Source: Avanaerovorax sp964442135
GTDB taxonomy: Bacteria > Bacillota > Clostridia > Peptostreptococcales > Anaerovoracaceae
Length of the DNA: 56,421 nucleotides
Direction: 5' to 3'
Assembly: GCA_964442135.1 (NCBI GenBank)
Contig: CAYTYN010000006.1
Location: 1 to 56,421, forward strand
This document shows, in pieces, positions 1 through 9,210 of this stretch (the stretch's first letter is position 1; every line of letters begins with the position of its first letter). Both the position numbers and the translations under genes were made by a program. Under the pieces are notes generated by a model that saw nothing but the letters and a program-made list of their open reading frames with translations, searched no databases and was not told the DNA's origin.

Positions 1-1208
1 GTCATGGGGAAATTGTCGAAGACCTTGGCGTACTCTACACGGTAGCCTTCACGGGTGAACTGATCAAGGTTCGCAGTCAGGGTCTTCGGGTTGCAGGAGA
101 TGTAGACTATCTGTGGTACTCCGTAGGAGGCTGTCTTGTGAACCGCATCGGGAGTCATGCCCATGCGGGGGGGATCCACCACGATGACGTCAGGCTTTAC
201 CTCCACACCGGGCAGAGCATTGATGTCGGACAAAGCGTCCACACCGGGCAAAACGTCCGCACCGGGCGAAGCTGTAAAGCCGTCCAAAACCTTGAATACG
301 TCTCCGGCTATGAATTTGCAGTTTTGAAGGCCGTTTATCCGCGCATTCTCCCCGGCCGCAATTACCGATTCCTCCACCAACTCCACGCCGATAACCGCCT
401 TCGCCTTAAGCGCCAGAATCTGAGAAATGGTGCCCGTACCGCAGTACAGGTCGAAGACGGTTTTGCCGGAGACGTCGTCTATGAGGGCAACGGCTTCGGT
501 GTAGAGCCTTTCCGCGGCCTCTACGTTGGTCTGGAAGAAGGAAAAGGGGCTCACCTTGAAGGACAATCCGGTAATCGTTTCCATGTAGTAGTCCCTGCCC
601 CACAGGACGTCCATCCTCTGGCAGACTACCGAGTCGGCGAGGCTGTCGTTATAGGTTCTCAGAATGCCGACGATATCATTGTCCAGCTGAAGGGATAAGA
701 GGCCTTCCTTCCATGCCTGCTGGTCAAAGTCCTCATCCTCAGCCTCCGGAGTTGACGTCACTATATTGATGAGAAGCTCCTTCGTTCTCACGCCCCTCCT
801 GATTATGAGATTTCTGAGAAGACCCCTGTGCCTCTTCTTGTGGTAGTGGCGGTAGCCCCTTTCGGCGGCGAAATCCAAGGTGAACCGGAGAACCCTGTTA
901 AAGTCGTCGTCTACCAGCTGGCAGTGATCCACAGTTACGATGGACATGAAATTTCTGATTTTGTGCATGCCCAGACAGAGGGGGCCGTCTTTGACCATAT
1001 CCCCGAAGGTATACTCCATTTTATTTCTGTAGCCGTACGGAGACGGACATCCCTCTATACCGTCGAAAAAGCCGGGGCTCACCTTCTTTTCCGCAAAGCA
1101 AGCGAGCGCCTCGGCTTCTTTCATCTTAAGCTGTTCATCGTATGAAATTCCCTGGTATATGCATCCTCCGCAAAACTCGTCGTGAACACATATCTTCGAT
1201 CTATCCAT
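1..1208 (-). CDS. rlmD: 23S rRNA (uracil-5-)-methyltransferase, RlmD/RumA type (3' end outside window)
   Basis: Translated by hand from ATG at 1208. The protein should methylate a 23S rRNA uridine at C5 using SAM. Seen: N-terminal iron-sulfur cysteines (C7, C13, C16 in CVHDEFCGGC, and a later Cys in GCPSPYGYRNK), the SAM motif FDLYCGTGT, VDPPRMG, and the catalytic ISCNPKTL. Coding continues to base 1 and only a few C-terminal residues appear to be missing. There is no N-terminal TRAM domain, which many family members carry. Between the Rossmann fold and VDPPR sits an in-frame hexapeptide repeat (195-266). It begins one base after the tgt stop and is the last visible gene of the typA-mscS-pyc-DUF308-tgt-rlmD series. 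Firmicutes have several paralogues (RlmCD, RlmD), so the exact target uridine is not certain. Confidence 0.9.
   Translation of the reverse strand, partial: MDRSKICVHDEFCGGCIYQGISYDEQLKMKEAEALACFAEKKVSPGFFDGIEGCPSPYGYRNKMEYTFGDMVKDGPLCLGMHKIRNFMSIVTVDHCQLVDDDFNRVLRFTLDFAAERGYRHYHKKRHRGLLRNLIIRRGVRTKELLINIVTSTPEAEDEDFDQQAWKEGLLSLQLDNDIVGILRTYNDSLADSVVCQRMDVLWGRDYYMETITGLSFKVSPFSFFQTNVEAAERLYTEAVALIDDVSGKTVFDLYCGTGTISQILALKAKAVIGVELVEESVIAAGENARINGLQNCKFIAGDVFKVLDGFTASPGADVLPGVDALSDINALPGVEVKPDVIVVDPPRMGMTPDAVHKTASYGVPQIVYISCNPKTLTANLDQFTREGYRVEYAKVFDNFPM
195..266 (-). repeat. Four 18-bp units coding for a hexapeptide repeat inside rlmD
   Basis: Reading the minus strand in the rlmD frame, four consecutive 18-bp units run 266-249, 248-231, 230-213 and 212-195. 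They encode PGADVL, PGVDAL, SDINAL and PGVEVK. Three units begin with the codons CCC GGT. The stretch lies just before the conserved VDPPR loop, a place where the family normally has only a short linker. It keeps the frame, so the enzyme is probably intact with an extended surface loop. Unit boundaries are read directly; slippage or duplication as the origin is inference. Confidence 0.8.
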
Positions 1209-1209
1209 G

Positions 1210-2328
1210 TTATAGTCCATATCCTTCGTAAAATTCCCTTTTGAACTCAGTGAACCGATCCTCCTCGATAGACCTTCGGATTCCTTTCATCATATTGATG
1301 AGGAAGTAAAGGTTATGGGTGGAAAGGAGCATGGCTGAAAGCATCTCGTCAGCCTTGAAGAGATGGCGCAGATAGGCCTTTGAGTAATTCCGGCACGTAT
1401 AACAGCCGCACTTTTCATCGAGAGGAGAGAAATCCTTTTCGTACTTGGCGTTTTTAATGTTGACCCTTCCCGATGAGGTCATGGCCAGCCCGTGGCGGGC
1501 TATCCTTGTGGGAAGCACGCAGTCAAACATGTCGACTCCCCGCTCTACCCCTTCCAATATGTAGTCCGGCGTCCCTACCCCCATCATGTATCTGGCCTTG
1601 CTTTTCGGGAGAACATCTACGCAGTCGTCCAGAACTTCCAGCATCAGCTCCTTAGGCTCTCCCACCGAAAGTCCTCCTATGGCGTACCCGGGAAGATCCA
1701 GGTTCACGATCGCTTCCCCGCTCTGCCTTCGGAGATCCTTATACATTCCGCCCTGCATTATGCCGAACAAAGCCTGAAACTCCGCGTTTCTGTGAGCCGC
1801 CTTGCACCTTTTCAGCCACCTGGTGGTTCGTTCCATAGAGTTTTTCACATATGTGTAGTCGGCCGGATAGGGCGCGCATTCGTCGAAGGCCATCATAATG
1901 TCGGAGCCCAGAGCGTTTTGGATCTCGACGGCCTTCTCCGGAGTCAGCATGTGCCCGGAGCCGTCGATGTGGCTCTGGAATTTTACCCCTTCCTCTGTGA
2001 TCTTTCTCAGCTTCCCCAGAGAGAATACCTGAAAGCCGCCGCTGTCGGTGAGGATGGCTTTCTTCCAGTTCATGAAGCTGTGAAGGCCGCCGGCCTCCCT
2101 TATTATCTCGTGACCGGGGCGCAGATAGAGATGGTAGGTGTTGGAGAGGATTATCTCCCCTCCCATCTCCTCCACCTGCTCCGGTCTCATAGCCTTAACC
2201 GTGGCCTGAGTCCCTACAGGCATGAACACAGGCGTCTGCACGTCGCCGTGAGGGGTGTGAAGCACACCCCTCCTGGCTCCGGTTCTGCTGTCTTCCTTTA
2301 TCAAGTCGTATGTTACTGCTGGTTTCAT
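1210..2328 (-). CDS. tgt: Queuine/preQ1 tRNA-guanine transglycosylase
   Basis: Exchanges guanine 34 of GUN-anticodon tRNAs for preQ1, the base that bacteria later convert to queuosine. Seen: DSGGFQVFSL (contains the general-base Asp), GGLSVGE, the FDCVLPTR segment carrying the nucleophilic Asp, and the C-terminal zinc site CGCYTC with a downstream THN histidine. Start chosen at ATG 2328 (MKPAVTYDLIK), matching family N-termini and giving 372 residues; a longer frame to 2361 would add 11 residues and overlap the preceding gene. Ten bases separate it from the DUF308 gene and one base from rlmD, so all three are probably co-transcribed. No queuosine synthesis genes are in the window. Confidence 0.95.
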   Translation of the reverse strand: MKPAVTYDLIKEDSRTGARRGVLHTPHGDVQTPVFMPVGTQATVKAMRPEQVEEMGGEIILSNTYHLYLRPGHEIIREAGGLHSFMNWKKAILTDSGGFQVFSLGKLRKITEEGVKFQSHIDGSGHMLTPEKAVEIQNALGSDIMMAFDECAPYPADYTYVKNSMERTTRWLKRCKAAHRNAEFQALFGIMQGGMYKDLRRQSGEAIVNLDLPGYAIGGLSVGEPKELMLEVLDDCVDVLPKSKARYMMGVGTPDYILEGVERGVDMFDCVLPTRIARHGLAMTSSGRVNIKNAKYEKDFSPLDEKCGCYTCRNYSKAYLRHLFKADEMLSAMLLSTHNLYFLINMMKGIRRSIEEDRFTEFKREFYEGYGL

Positions 2329-2338
2329 CGCTGTCTTT

Positions 2339-2902
2339 CTATGGTCTGCCCCCTCTATCATTGGCTCTGTGGATGAATTTTGCCGTTCTGTAGGCCACCA
2401 AAAGCTCGGTGGCTCCGTCGAAGATGAGGCCTATTCCTATGAGAACCATGAGAGCTGACAAGCTGGAAAAGGGATTTATGAGTATGACCGCTCCGAACAA
2501 CAAAGTGAGCACCCCCATGATCACAGGGTGAGTCCAGTTTTTGTCACCCATCCTCCTTACGGCTATTCCCTCGGTTATATCGTTCACTCCATGAATGAAC
2601 ATGACTACGGCCACTACCGTACCTATGAACCCGGTAAAAGACCAAGGGTTAGCTATTATGATTATCCCTACACCGACCTCTATAGCGCCTATTATCAGGT
2701 CCTTGGGCGTCTGAATGCCCGCTTTCTTGCCCCTGAAGTAGGCGAAGAGAGCTACGACTCCCGCAATCAGAAGGATCGCGCCCACGGCGCGGCATATGGT
2801 CAGAGCCGCCGTGTCAGGACTTATGACGAGAAAGACTCCCATTACCATACTCGCCAGTCCGATGAAAACCATGTTCCATTTAAACAATTTTAGAAAATCC
2901 AT
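2339..2902 (-). CDS. DUF308 / HdeD-family membrane protein
   Basis: 187 residues from ATG 2902, almost entirely hydrophobic with about six predicted membrane helices in three similar pairs. Helices are separated by short basic or acidic turns, and loops such as FRGKKAG and RRMGDKNW suggest cytoplasmic ends. This pattern fits the HdeD/DUF308 family, of which E. coli HdeD is linked to acid resistance; the biochemical role is unknown. An ATG two codons upstream (2908) lies directly against the AGAGG sequence, so 2902 with a 6-base spacing is preferred. The RBS is made by the last part of an 8-bp tandem repeat (2911-2934). It sits between pyc and tgt in one operon, with no obvious functional tie to either. 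Confidence 0.8.
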   Translation of the reverse strand: MDFLKLFKWNMVFIGLASMVMGVFLVISPDTAALTICRAVGAILLIAGVVALFAYFRGKKAGIQTPKDLIIGAIEVGVGIIIIANPWSFTGFIGTVVAVVMFIHGVNDITEGIAVRRMGDKNWTHPVIMGVLTLLFGAVILINPFSSLSALMVLIGIGLIFDGATELLVAYRTAKFIHRANDRGGRP

Positions 2903-2910
2903 CTTCATCC

Positions 2911-2934
2911 TCTATTTCTCTATTTCTCTATTTC
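2911..2934. repeat. 8-bp tandem repeat, three copies, spanning the pyc stop codon
   Basis: TCTATTTC is present three times in perfect tandem (2911-2918, 2919-2926, 2927-2934); on the coding strand this reads GAGAAATA x3. The pyc stop codon TAG (2930-2928) lies in the first copy, and the AGAGG sequence used by the next gene follows the last copy. Changing copy number would alter the pyc-DUF308 spacing in 8-base steps without destroying the pyc stop. Confidence 0.85.
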
Positions 2935-5900
2935 TCCGCCAGAAGAGCGATCATCTCTCCCGCCTTGACCTGCTGGCCTTCCTTTACATAGATTTCTTCC
3001 ACAGTTCCGGCAATCCTGGCGATAATGTTGGTTTCCATCTTCATGGCCTCTATTACCGCTATCGGCTGTTTTTCCTCAACCTGGTCGCCCTCAGATACCA
3101 ATAGCTTTACAATGTTTCCGGGAATATTGGCGCCTACCTCCAGAGGGTTATCCTCGTCGGCATATCTTGCGGACGCAGTGGATACGGCAGCTTCCCTGTC
3201 GTTATCCTTTATCCGTACAACTCTCCTGTTTCCGTTTATCTCGAAGGTAAGCTCCCTATAGCCTTCGCTATCCGGCTCCCTTATCTCAGCCAGCTTTACC
3301 ACCAGAATCTTTCCTTCTTCCAGCTTGACCTCGCAGGTCTCTCCCTCTTCAAGGCCGTGGAAGTATATGTCAGATCCCATGTAGCGGAACTGGCCTTCCT
3401 TCTTTACGCTCTTAAGGTAATCCTCGAATACCTTCGGATACATGGCATAGCTGATGACCTCTCTCATATTTCCTTCCAGATCGAAGTACTTCCTCAAGCC
3501 TTCCTTGATGTAGTCGAAGTCTTCCGGAGGAAGGAGCTCGCCCGGTCTTACGGTTATGGGAGTCTTTCCCTTGAGCACCGTCTTCTGAAGCTCAGGTGGG
3601 AAGCCTCCCTCAGGCTGTCCCATCATTCCCTCAAAGTAGGAAACCACTGAGTCGGGGAAATCCATATCCCTGCCCCGCTCCACAATATTATCCGGAGTCA
3701 GATCGTTCTGCACCATGAATATGGCCATGTCCCCTACAACCTTGGAGGTAGGAGTTACCTTCACAATGTCTCCGAACATCTGGTTTACTGCCCTGTACAT
3801 CTCCTTTACTTCCGTCAGCCTGTGACCCAGTCCGAAGCTTTCCACCTGAGATTTCAGATTAGAATACTGTCCTCCCGGAATTTCATACTTATATATTTCG
3901 GCGGACGGAGTCTTAAGCTCCGATTCGAAGTTCTGATAAACAGGTCTTACATCTCTCCAGTAGTCGGAGATCTGCTGGATTCCGTCAATCTCTATGCCCG
4001 TATCCCTGTCACTGTTGGAAAGAGCTGCCACTATGGAGTTGAGAGCCGGCTGGGAGGTCAGCCCCGCCATGCTGTTAAAGGCGGCGTCGGCTATGTCCAC
4101 ACCGGCCTCTGTTGCCATGAGAACTGTGGCCACACCGTTTCCGCTGGTATCGTGAGTGTGGAGATGGATAGGTATACCTATCTCCTCCTTTAGAGCCTTT
4201 ATCAGCTTAAATGCAGCCATCGGCTTCAGGAGTCCTGACATATCCTTAATTCCGAGAATGTGAGACCCTCTCTTCTCCAGCTCTTTAGCCATCCTTATGT
4301 AGTAGTCCAGGTTATACTTAGTCTTGGTATCGTCCAGTATATCTCCCGTGTAGCAGATACAAGCTTCAGCTATCTTCCCCTGCTTCAAGGTCTCCTCTAT
4401 GGCGATCTCCATTCCCGGTATCCAGTTCAGGGCGTCGAAAATCCTGAACACGTCTATTCCGCCCTTTGCCGCTTCCTGTATGAAGGCTCTTATGACATTG
4501 TCCGGATAGTTCTTATATCCTACGGCGTTGGCTCCCCTTATTAGCATCTGGAACAGCAGGTTGGGAATCTTCTCTCTAAGGGTATCCAGCCTCTCCCAGG
4601 GAGACTCCTTGAGAAATCTGTAGGCGGTGTCAAAGGTGGCTCCTCCCCACATCTCCAGAGAGAAGAAATCCTTTCCGTACAAGGCCACGGCCGGAGCTAT
4701 CTTCTCCATATCTATGGTTCTCACTCTGGTAGCCATGAGTGACTGCTGAGCGTCTCTCATAGTGGTATCGGTCAGGAGAAGCTTCTTCTGTTCCTTTACC
4801 CAGTCTACCACCCCTTCAGGACCCTTTTCATCGAGAATCTGCTTCGTTCCGGAAAGCTCTGCCGTTTCAGATGGCTTTATCCTCGGGAACACCGGCACAT
4901 CGAACTGGGGTTTTACCCCCTTAGTCTCGTTGACCACCTTGTTTCCGAGGAAGGTCATCAGCCTCAGCTCCTTGTCCTCCTTGCGGCGTATGTACATAAG
5001 GTCCGGATGGGAGCCTATGAATCCTGTGTCGCAGTTGCCCTCCCTGAACACAGGGTGGTTCAGCACGTTGAGGAGAAATCCTACATTAGTTTTTACTCCC
5101 TTTATCTGAGTCTCCCTCAGCGCCCTTATGGCCTTTCTGGCGGCTCCCTCGAAGGTCAGCGCCCAGGAGGTGATCTTCACCAGAAGACTGTCATAGTAAG
5201 GGGTTATCACCGAGCCGGTGAATCCGTTTCCTCCGTCAAGTCTTATGCCGTAGCCGGACGGACTTCTGTACAGCTCTAATGTGCCTGTGTCGGGTGCAAA
5301 CCCTGAAGCCGGATCCTCTGTGGTGATTCTGCACTGGATAGCCGCTCCTCTGGAAACTATGCTGTCCTGGCTCGGTATCCCTATCTGATCAAGGCTGTAG
5401 CCCTCAGCTATGAGGATCTGGGACTGAACTATGTCTATACCGGTTACCATTTCAGTTACCGTATGCTCTACCTGAATCCTCGGGTTCATCTCTATGAAAT
5501 AGTGGTTTCCGTCTCTGTCCAGGAGGAATTCCACCGTTCCTGCGCTTCTGTAGCTTACGGCTCGAGCGATTTTGAGAGCGTCCTCGCAGATTGCCTCTCT
5601 CTGCTCATCGGTGAGGCAGAGAGCCGGCGTAAACTCGATTACCTTCTGGTGCCGCCTCTGGATGGAGCAGTCTCTCTCATAAAGATGAACCAGGTTGCCC
5701 TCTTTGTCGCCCAGAACCTGAACCTCTATGTGCTTAGGATTTTCCAAATACTTTTCTATGAATATATCGTCGATGCCAAAGGCCTTTGCCGCCTCGCTTC
5801 TGGCCGTCCTGTACTCCGATACGATATCCTCTCTGTTTCGGACTATCCTCATACCTCTTCCGCCGCCTCCGGCTGACGCTTTCAGCATTACGGGATATCC

Positions 5901-6371
5901 GCACCGGTCGGCAAAGGCTACAGCCTCCTCTTCTGTCTGTATGGCCGCCTCTACTCCCGGTATGGTAGGAACTCCTACCTCGTCTGCTACTATTTTGGAT
6001 TTTATCTTATCTCCCAGTCTGTCCATCATCTCCGGAGTCGGTCCGATGAACTCTATGCCGGCAGCCTCGCAGGCCTTGGCAAACTCCACGTTTTCAGAGA
6101 GGAATCCGTATCCCGGATGGATGGCGTCTACTCCCTTTGCCTTAGCCAGATCGATGATCTCGTCGATCCCAAGGTAAGCCGCTACCGGAGCCTTGCCCTT
6201 TCCTATCTGGTAAGACTCGTCCGCTTTAGTTCTGAACAGAGTGTTCTTGTCTTCCTCGGAGTAGATAGCTACAGTCCTTATCCCCAGTTCATGGCAGGCT
6301 CTGAAGACTCTGATGGCTATCTCGCCCCGATTAGCGACGAGAACTCTCTTAAATTTTCTCACTTCTTTCAT
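2928..6371 (-). CDS. pyc: Pyruvate carboxylase
   Basis: Biotin-dependent carboxylation of pyruvate to oxaloacetate, the anaplerotic entry to aspartate and the TCA arm. At 1147 residues it is a full-length single-chain enzyme. Domains in order: biotin carboxylase with ATP-grasp (about 5-455; KASAGGGGRGM glycine-rich loop, FIEMNPRIQVEHTVTE), carboxyltransferase TIM barrel (about 530-800; TDTTMRDAQQSLMATR, LHTHDTSGNG metal ligands), linker or allosteric region, and C-terminal biotinyl domain with VIEAMKMETN, biotinyl-lysine about K1111. Start ATG 6371 follows GGAGAGTATGCA. It lies between mscS (15-base gap) and DUF308. No biotin protein ligase is visible here; acetyl-CoA activation is typical of the family but cannot be judged from the sequence. 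Confidence 0.98.
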   Translation of the reverse strand: MKEVRKFKRVLVANRGEIAIRVFRACHELGIRTVAIYSEEDKNTLFRTKADESYQIGKGKAPVAAYLGIDEIIDLAKAKGVDAIHPGYGFLSENVEFAKACEAAGIEFIGPTPEMMDRLGDKIKSKIVADEVGVPTIPGVEAAIQTEEEAVAFADRCGYPVMLKASAGGGGRGMRIVRNREDIVSEYRTARSEAAKAFGIDDIFIEKYLENPKHIEVQVLGDKEGNLVHLYERDCSIQRRHQKVIEFTPALCLTDEQREAICEDALKIARAVSYRSAGTVEFLLDRDGNHYFIEMNPRIQVEHTVTEMVTGIDIVQSQILIAEGYSLDQIGIPSQDSIVSRGAAIQCRITTEDPASGFAPDTGTLELYRSPSGYGIRLDGGNGFTGSVITPYYDSLLVKITSWALTFEGAARKAIRALRETQIKGVKTNVGFLLNVLNHPVFREGNCDTGFIGSHPDLMYIRRKEDKELRLMTFLGNKVVNETKGVKPQFDVPVFPRIKPSETAELSGTKQILDEKGPEGVVDWVKEQKKLLLTDTTMRDAQQSLMATRVRTIDMEKIAPAVALYGKDFFSLEMWGGATFDTAYRFLKESPWERLDTLREKIPNLLFQMLIRGANAVGYKNYPDNVIRAFIQEAAKGGIDVFRIFDALNWIPGMEIAIEETLKQGKIAEACICYTGDILDDTKTKYNLDYYIRMAKELEKRGSHILGIKDMSGLLKPMAAFKLIKALKEEIGIPIHLHTHDTSGNGVATVLMATEAGVDIADAAFNSMAGLTSQPALNSIVAALSNSDRDTGIEIDGIQQISDYWRDVRPVYQNFESELKTPSAEIYKYEIPGGQYSNLKSQVESFGLGHRLTEVKEMYRAVNQMFGDIVKVTPTSKVVGDMAIFMVQNDLTPDNIVERGRDMDFPDSVVSYFEGMMGQPEGGFPPELQKTVLKGKTPITVRPGELLPPEDFDYIKEGLRKYFDLEGNMREVISYAMYPKVFEDYLKSVKKEGQFRYMGSDIYFHGLEEGETCEVKLEEGKILVVKLAEIREPDSEGYRELTFEINGNRRVVRIKDNDREAAVSTASARYADEDNPLEVGANIPGNIVKLLVSEGDQVEEKQPIAVIEAMKMETNIIARIAGTVEEIYVKEGQQVKAGEMIALLAEK

Positions 6372-6386
6372 TGCATACTCTCCGTT

Positions 6387-7184
6387 CTATTCTTTATCGA
6401 TGATATGTATATCCATTTGGGGATAAGGGATCCTTATCCCTTCCCGGTCAAATGCCTTCTTTATGTTTTCCTCCAGGTAGTATTTCACCTTAGAGTAATC
6501 CGCCGTTTCACACCATACCTTGCAGTCCATTATCACCGCGTCGGCTCCCAGATCGGATACGCCCATGGCGGGAGGGGGAACCTCTCTGATCTTGTCGAAC
6601 CGGGAGATCACCGTGTTCATCACTTCCTTCACCTTATCCAGATCGGCGTCGTAGCCGACGCTGAAGGTGCAGTCCACCCTCCGGATTCCTTCCTCGGAAA
6701 GGTTGACTATTATAGATGTGGTTATGGTACCGTTAGGCACTATGACTATCTTATTATCGTAGGTGTGCAGCTTGGTGACCATCAGGTCTATGCTGTCCAC
6801 CATGCCTGTGGCGCTGGCTGAGCCTGAAATCTCTATGCTGTCGCCTTTGCTGAAAGGTTTATTTAAGAGGATCAGTATGCCTCCGGCCACGTTGCCCAAG
6901 CTGTCTTTAAGAGCCAAAGCTATAGCTGCTCCGCAGGCCCCCAGCATGGTGACCAGGGAGGTGGTCGGCGCACCGGCTGTCTGAAGAGCCATTATCGCCA
7001 GTATGATGAGAAGGATTGCCTTGGTGCTCTTTATTATGAAAAGATGCAGAGCCTCGTCCAGCTTGGTGTGCTTCATCATCTTCCTCTCAGCCGCCAGAAG
7101 GATCCTTATTATGATCATTCCTATGGCGATGACCACGGCCACCCGGGCGCACAGCATTAGAATGCTCATCAATTTATCGTTCAT
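6387..7184 (-). CDS. Small-conductance mechanosensitive channel, MscS family
   Basis: 265 residues. Two or three N-terminal membrane helices (about 8-28, 48-66, 75-95) lead into the pore-lining TM3, with the alanine/glycine-rich stretch GACGAAIALALKD and the following GNVAGG; the soluble beta domain begins at KPFSKGDSIEISG, followed by an alpha/beta C-terminal domain. This is the minimal MscS architecture: an osmotically gated channel that relieves turgor. Start ATG 7184 with AGAGGAACGG upstream, 12 bases after typA. The coupling to typA and pyc looks like housekeeping operon structure rather than a functional module. Confidence 0.9.
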   Translation of the reverse strand: MNDKLMSILMLCARVAVVIAIGMIIIRILLAAERKMMKHTKLDEALHLFIIKSTKAILLIILAIMALQTAGAPTTSLVTMLGACGAAIALALKDSLGNVAGGILILLNKPFSKGDSIEISGSASATGMVDSIDLMVTKLHTYDNKIVIVPNGTITTSIIVNLSEEGIRRVDCTFSVGYDADLDKVKEVMNTVISRFDKIREVPPPAMGVSDLGADAVIMDCKVWCETADYSKVKYYLEENIKKAFDREGIRIPYPQMDIHIIDKE

Positions 7185-7196
7185 CTGCCGTTCCTC

Positions 7197-9068
7197 TTAT
7201 CTTCCCGCTCTTCTCCTTTCGATCTCTCTCAGGAGCTTCTTTCTGAGCCTTATGTCGTCAGGGGTTACTTCTACCAGCTCATCGTCCTCGATGAACTCCA
7301 AGGCTTCTTCCAAGGTGAATACCCTGGCCGGAGACAGCTTTACGGCCTCGTCGCTTCCCGCCGCTCTCATATTGCTCGCCTTCTTCGCCTTGCAGGGGTT
7401 CACCTCCATGTCCTCTCTCCTGGAGTTCATTCCTACGATCATTCCCTCGTAGACGCGGGTTCCCGGTTCGATGAACATCTGAACTCTCTCGCTTATGTTG
7501 AAGATTGCGTAAGGAGTGGCGACTCCTTCCTCTATGGCTATGGCGGCTCCGTTTCCTCTTCCCGGTATGTCACCCTTGTATTCCTCAAAATCGTAGAACC
7601 GGCGCTCCATGCTGCCTTCACCTCTGGTATCGTTTATGAACTCGGAGCGGTAGCCTAACAGCCCTCTGGTGGGAACGTGGTACTCCAATCTGGAATATCC
7701 GTTTTCCCCTGTCATCTGAATCATTATTCCCTTTCTCATGTTCAGCTTGGAGATGACGGCTCCCGAGTATTCGTCAGGAACGGTTACCACTACCTCCTCC
7801 ACAGGCTCCAGCTTTTTCCCGTTTTCATCCCTCCTGATTATGACCTCAGGCTTGGATACGGCCAGCTCATAGCCTTCTCTTCGCATGTTCTCTATGAGTA
7901 TGGAAAGGTGCAGCTCTCCTCTGCCGGAGACCTTGAAGCAGTCTGTGGAATCGGTTTCCTCCACCGTAAGGCCTACGTTGACCTCCAGCTCCTTCATCAG
8001 CCTTTCCCGAATGTGCCTGGATGTGACCAGCTTTCCCACCTTTCCCGCGAAGGGGGATGTATTGACCATAAAGTTCATGGAAAGGGTCGGCTCCTCTATG
8101 TTGATCATCTCCATAGGCTGTGGATCCCTCAGGTCGGTCACAGTCTCACCGATGGATATATCCGCGATTCCGGAAACCACTACTATATCTCCGCACTGAG
8201 CCTCGTCTACGGCTATCCGCTTAAGGCCTCTGTAGACGAACACCTGATTTACCTTCCTCTGGACTGTCGTTCCGTCCCCCTTGGCCACTCCCACAGTCTC
8301 TCCTGCCCGGATCACGCCCTGAGTTATCCTGCCGATACCCAGTCTGCCGATATAGTCGTCGTATCCCAGAGTGGATATCTGAAGCTGGAGGGGTTTATCC
8401 CTGAGATCCGGATAAGGCTCGCAGTGGTCTGTTATCGTCTCAAAGAGCGGGGTGATGTCCAGACCTCCGTATCCCGCCGGGGTGTGCTTCATCCTGGTAC
8501 CGCCCGCCTCCAAGGAGATGCCCTCGGCATCCTCCGGAGCTCTTACCACTATCCCCTGTCTGGCTATGCCGTAGAGGATAGGAAAGTCCAGCTGCCGGTC
8601 GTTGGCATTGAGATCCATGAACAGCTCATAGACCTGATCTACCACCTCGTCTATGCGGGCGTCCTTTTTATCGATCTTATTTATCAGCAGGATAGGATTA
8701 AGTCCCTGCTCTAGAGATTTGCTGAGGACGAACCTAGTCTGGGGCATAGGTCCCTCGCTGGAGTCTACCAGCAGTATCACCGTGTCCACCGTCTTCATGA
8801 TTCGCTCCACCTCTGAGGAAAAATCAGCGTGTCCCGGGGTATCGACTATGTTTATTTTAGTATCGCCGTGGATGATAGAGCAGTTCTTGGAATAAATGGT
8901 TATTCCTCTCTCCCTCTCTATGTCGTCGCTGTCCATTACGCAGTCCGCCACTTCCTCGTTAGCTCTGAAAACGCCGCTTTGATTTAAAAAAGCATCCACA
9001 AGGGTGGACTTTCCCGCGTCAACGTGAGCGATGACCGCAATGTTTATGATCTTCTGTCTCTCTGCCAT
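7197..9068 (-). CDS. typA: Translational GTPase TypA/BipA
   Basis: Ribosome-associated GTPase of the EF-G superfamily, involved in ribosome assembly and stress or cold adaptation. 623 residues. Seen: P-loop AHVDAGKST, switch I ERERGITI, switch II VDTPGHADF, NKIDKKDAR for guanine recognition, then domains II, III and V, and the BipA-type C-terminal domain (ISERVQMFIEPGTRVYEG, SRREDMEVNPCKAKKASNMR). The P-loop reads DAGKS rather than the DHGKT found in E. coli and B. subtilis TypA; clostridial homologues commonly show this variant. First gene of its operon: an extended -10 promoter lies about 165 bases upstream, leaving a long hairpin-bearing leader. Confidence 0.96.
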   Translation of the reverse strand: MAERQKIINIAVIAHVDAGKSTLVDAFLNQSGVFRANEEVADCVMDSDDIERERGITIYSKNCSIIHGDTKINIVDTPGHADFSSEVERIMKTVDTVILLVDSSEGPMPQTRFVLSKSLEQGLNPILLINKIDKKDARIDEVVDQVYELFMDLNANDRQLDFPILYGIARQGIVVRAPEDAEGISLEAGGTRMKHTPAGYGGLDITPLFETITDHCEPYPDLRDKPLQLQISTLGYDDYIGRLGIGRITQGVIRAGETVGVAKGDGTTVQRKVNQVFVYRGLKRIAVDEAQCGDIVVVSGIADISIGETVTDLRDPQPMEMINIEEPTLSMNFMVNTSPFAGKVGKLVTSRHIRERLMKELEVNVGLTVEETDSTDCFKVSGRGELHLSILIENMRREGYELAVSKPEVIIRRDENGKKLEPVEEVVVTVPDEYSGAVISKLNMRKGIMIQMTGENGYSRLEYHVPTRGLLGYRSEFINDTRGEGSMERRFYDFEEYKGDIPGRGNGAAIAIEEGVATPYAIFNISERVQMFIEPGTRVYEGMIVGMNSRREDMEVNPCKAKKASNMRAAGSDEAVKLSPARVFTLEEALEFIEDDELVEVTPDDIRLRKKLLREIERRRAGR

Positions 9069-9162
9069 ATACCTTTGCCTTTTAATATATTTAAGTTTTA
9101 TGTATCTTAAACTTTATTTTTTTAAGTTTTGGCGGCGCATTTCCTTAAATAATAACACAACA

Positions 9163-9203
9163 CCGGTAACATTGCAATGCTAAATGCATCGCCTCATTAC
9201 CGG
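9163..9203 (-). terminator. Hairpin in the ung-typA intergenic region
   Basis: CCGGTAA (9163-9169) and TTACCGG (9197-9203) are perfect inverted arms, with further self-complementary sequence (ATTGCAATG, ATGCAT) in the loop. On the minus strand the 3' arm is followed by a T-rich stretch, TGTTGTGTTATTATTT. It could end transcription arriving from ung, but it also lies inside the predicted typA leader and might act as an attenuator there. The T-run is interrupted, so strength is uncertain. Confidence 0.45.
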
Positions 9204-9210
9204 GTCCCGC

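Noticed and set aside
1492..2376. 294-codon plus-strand open frame opposite tgt
   Set aside because: Antisense shadow; tgt is strongly conserved on the other strand.
7677..8714. 345-codon open frame on the plus strand opposite typA
   Set aside because: Shadow of the conserved typA reading frame; no RBS and no recognisable protein.
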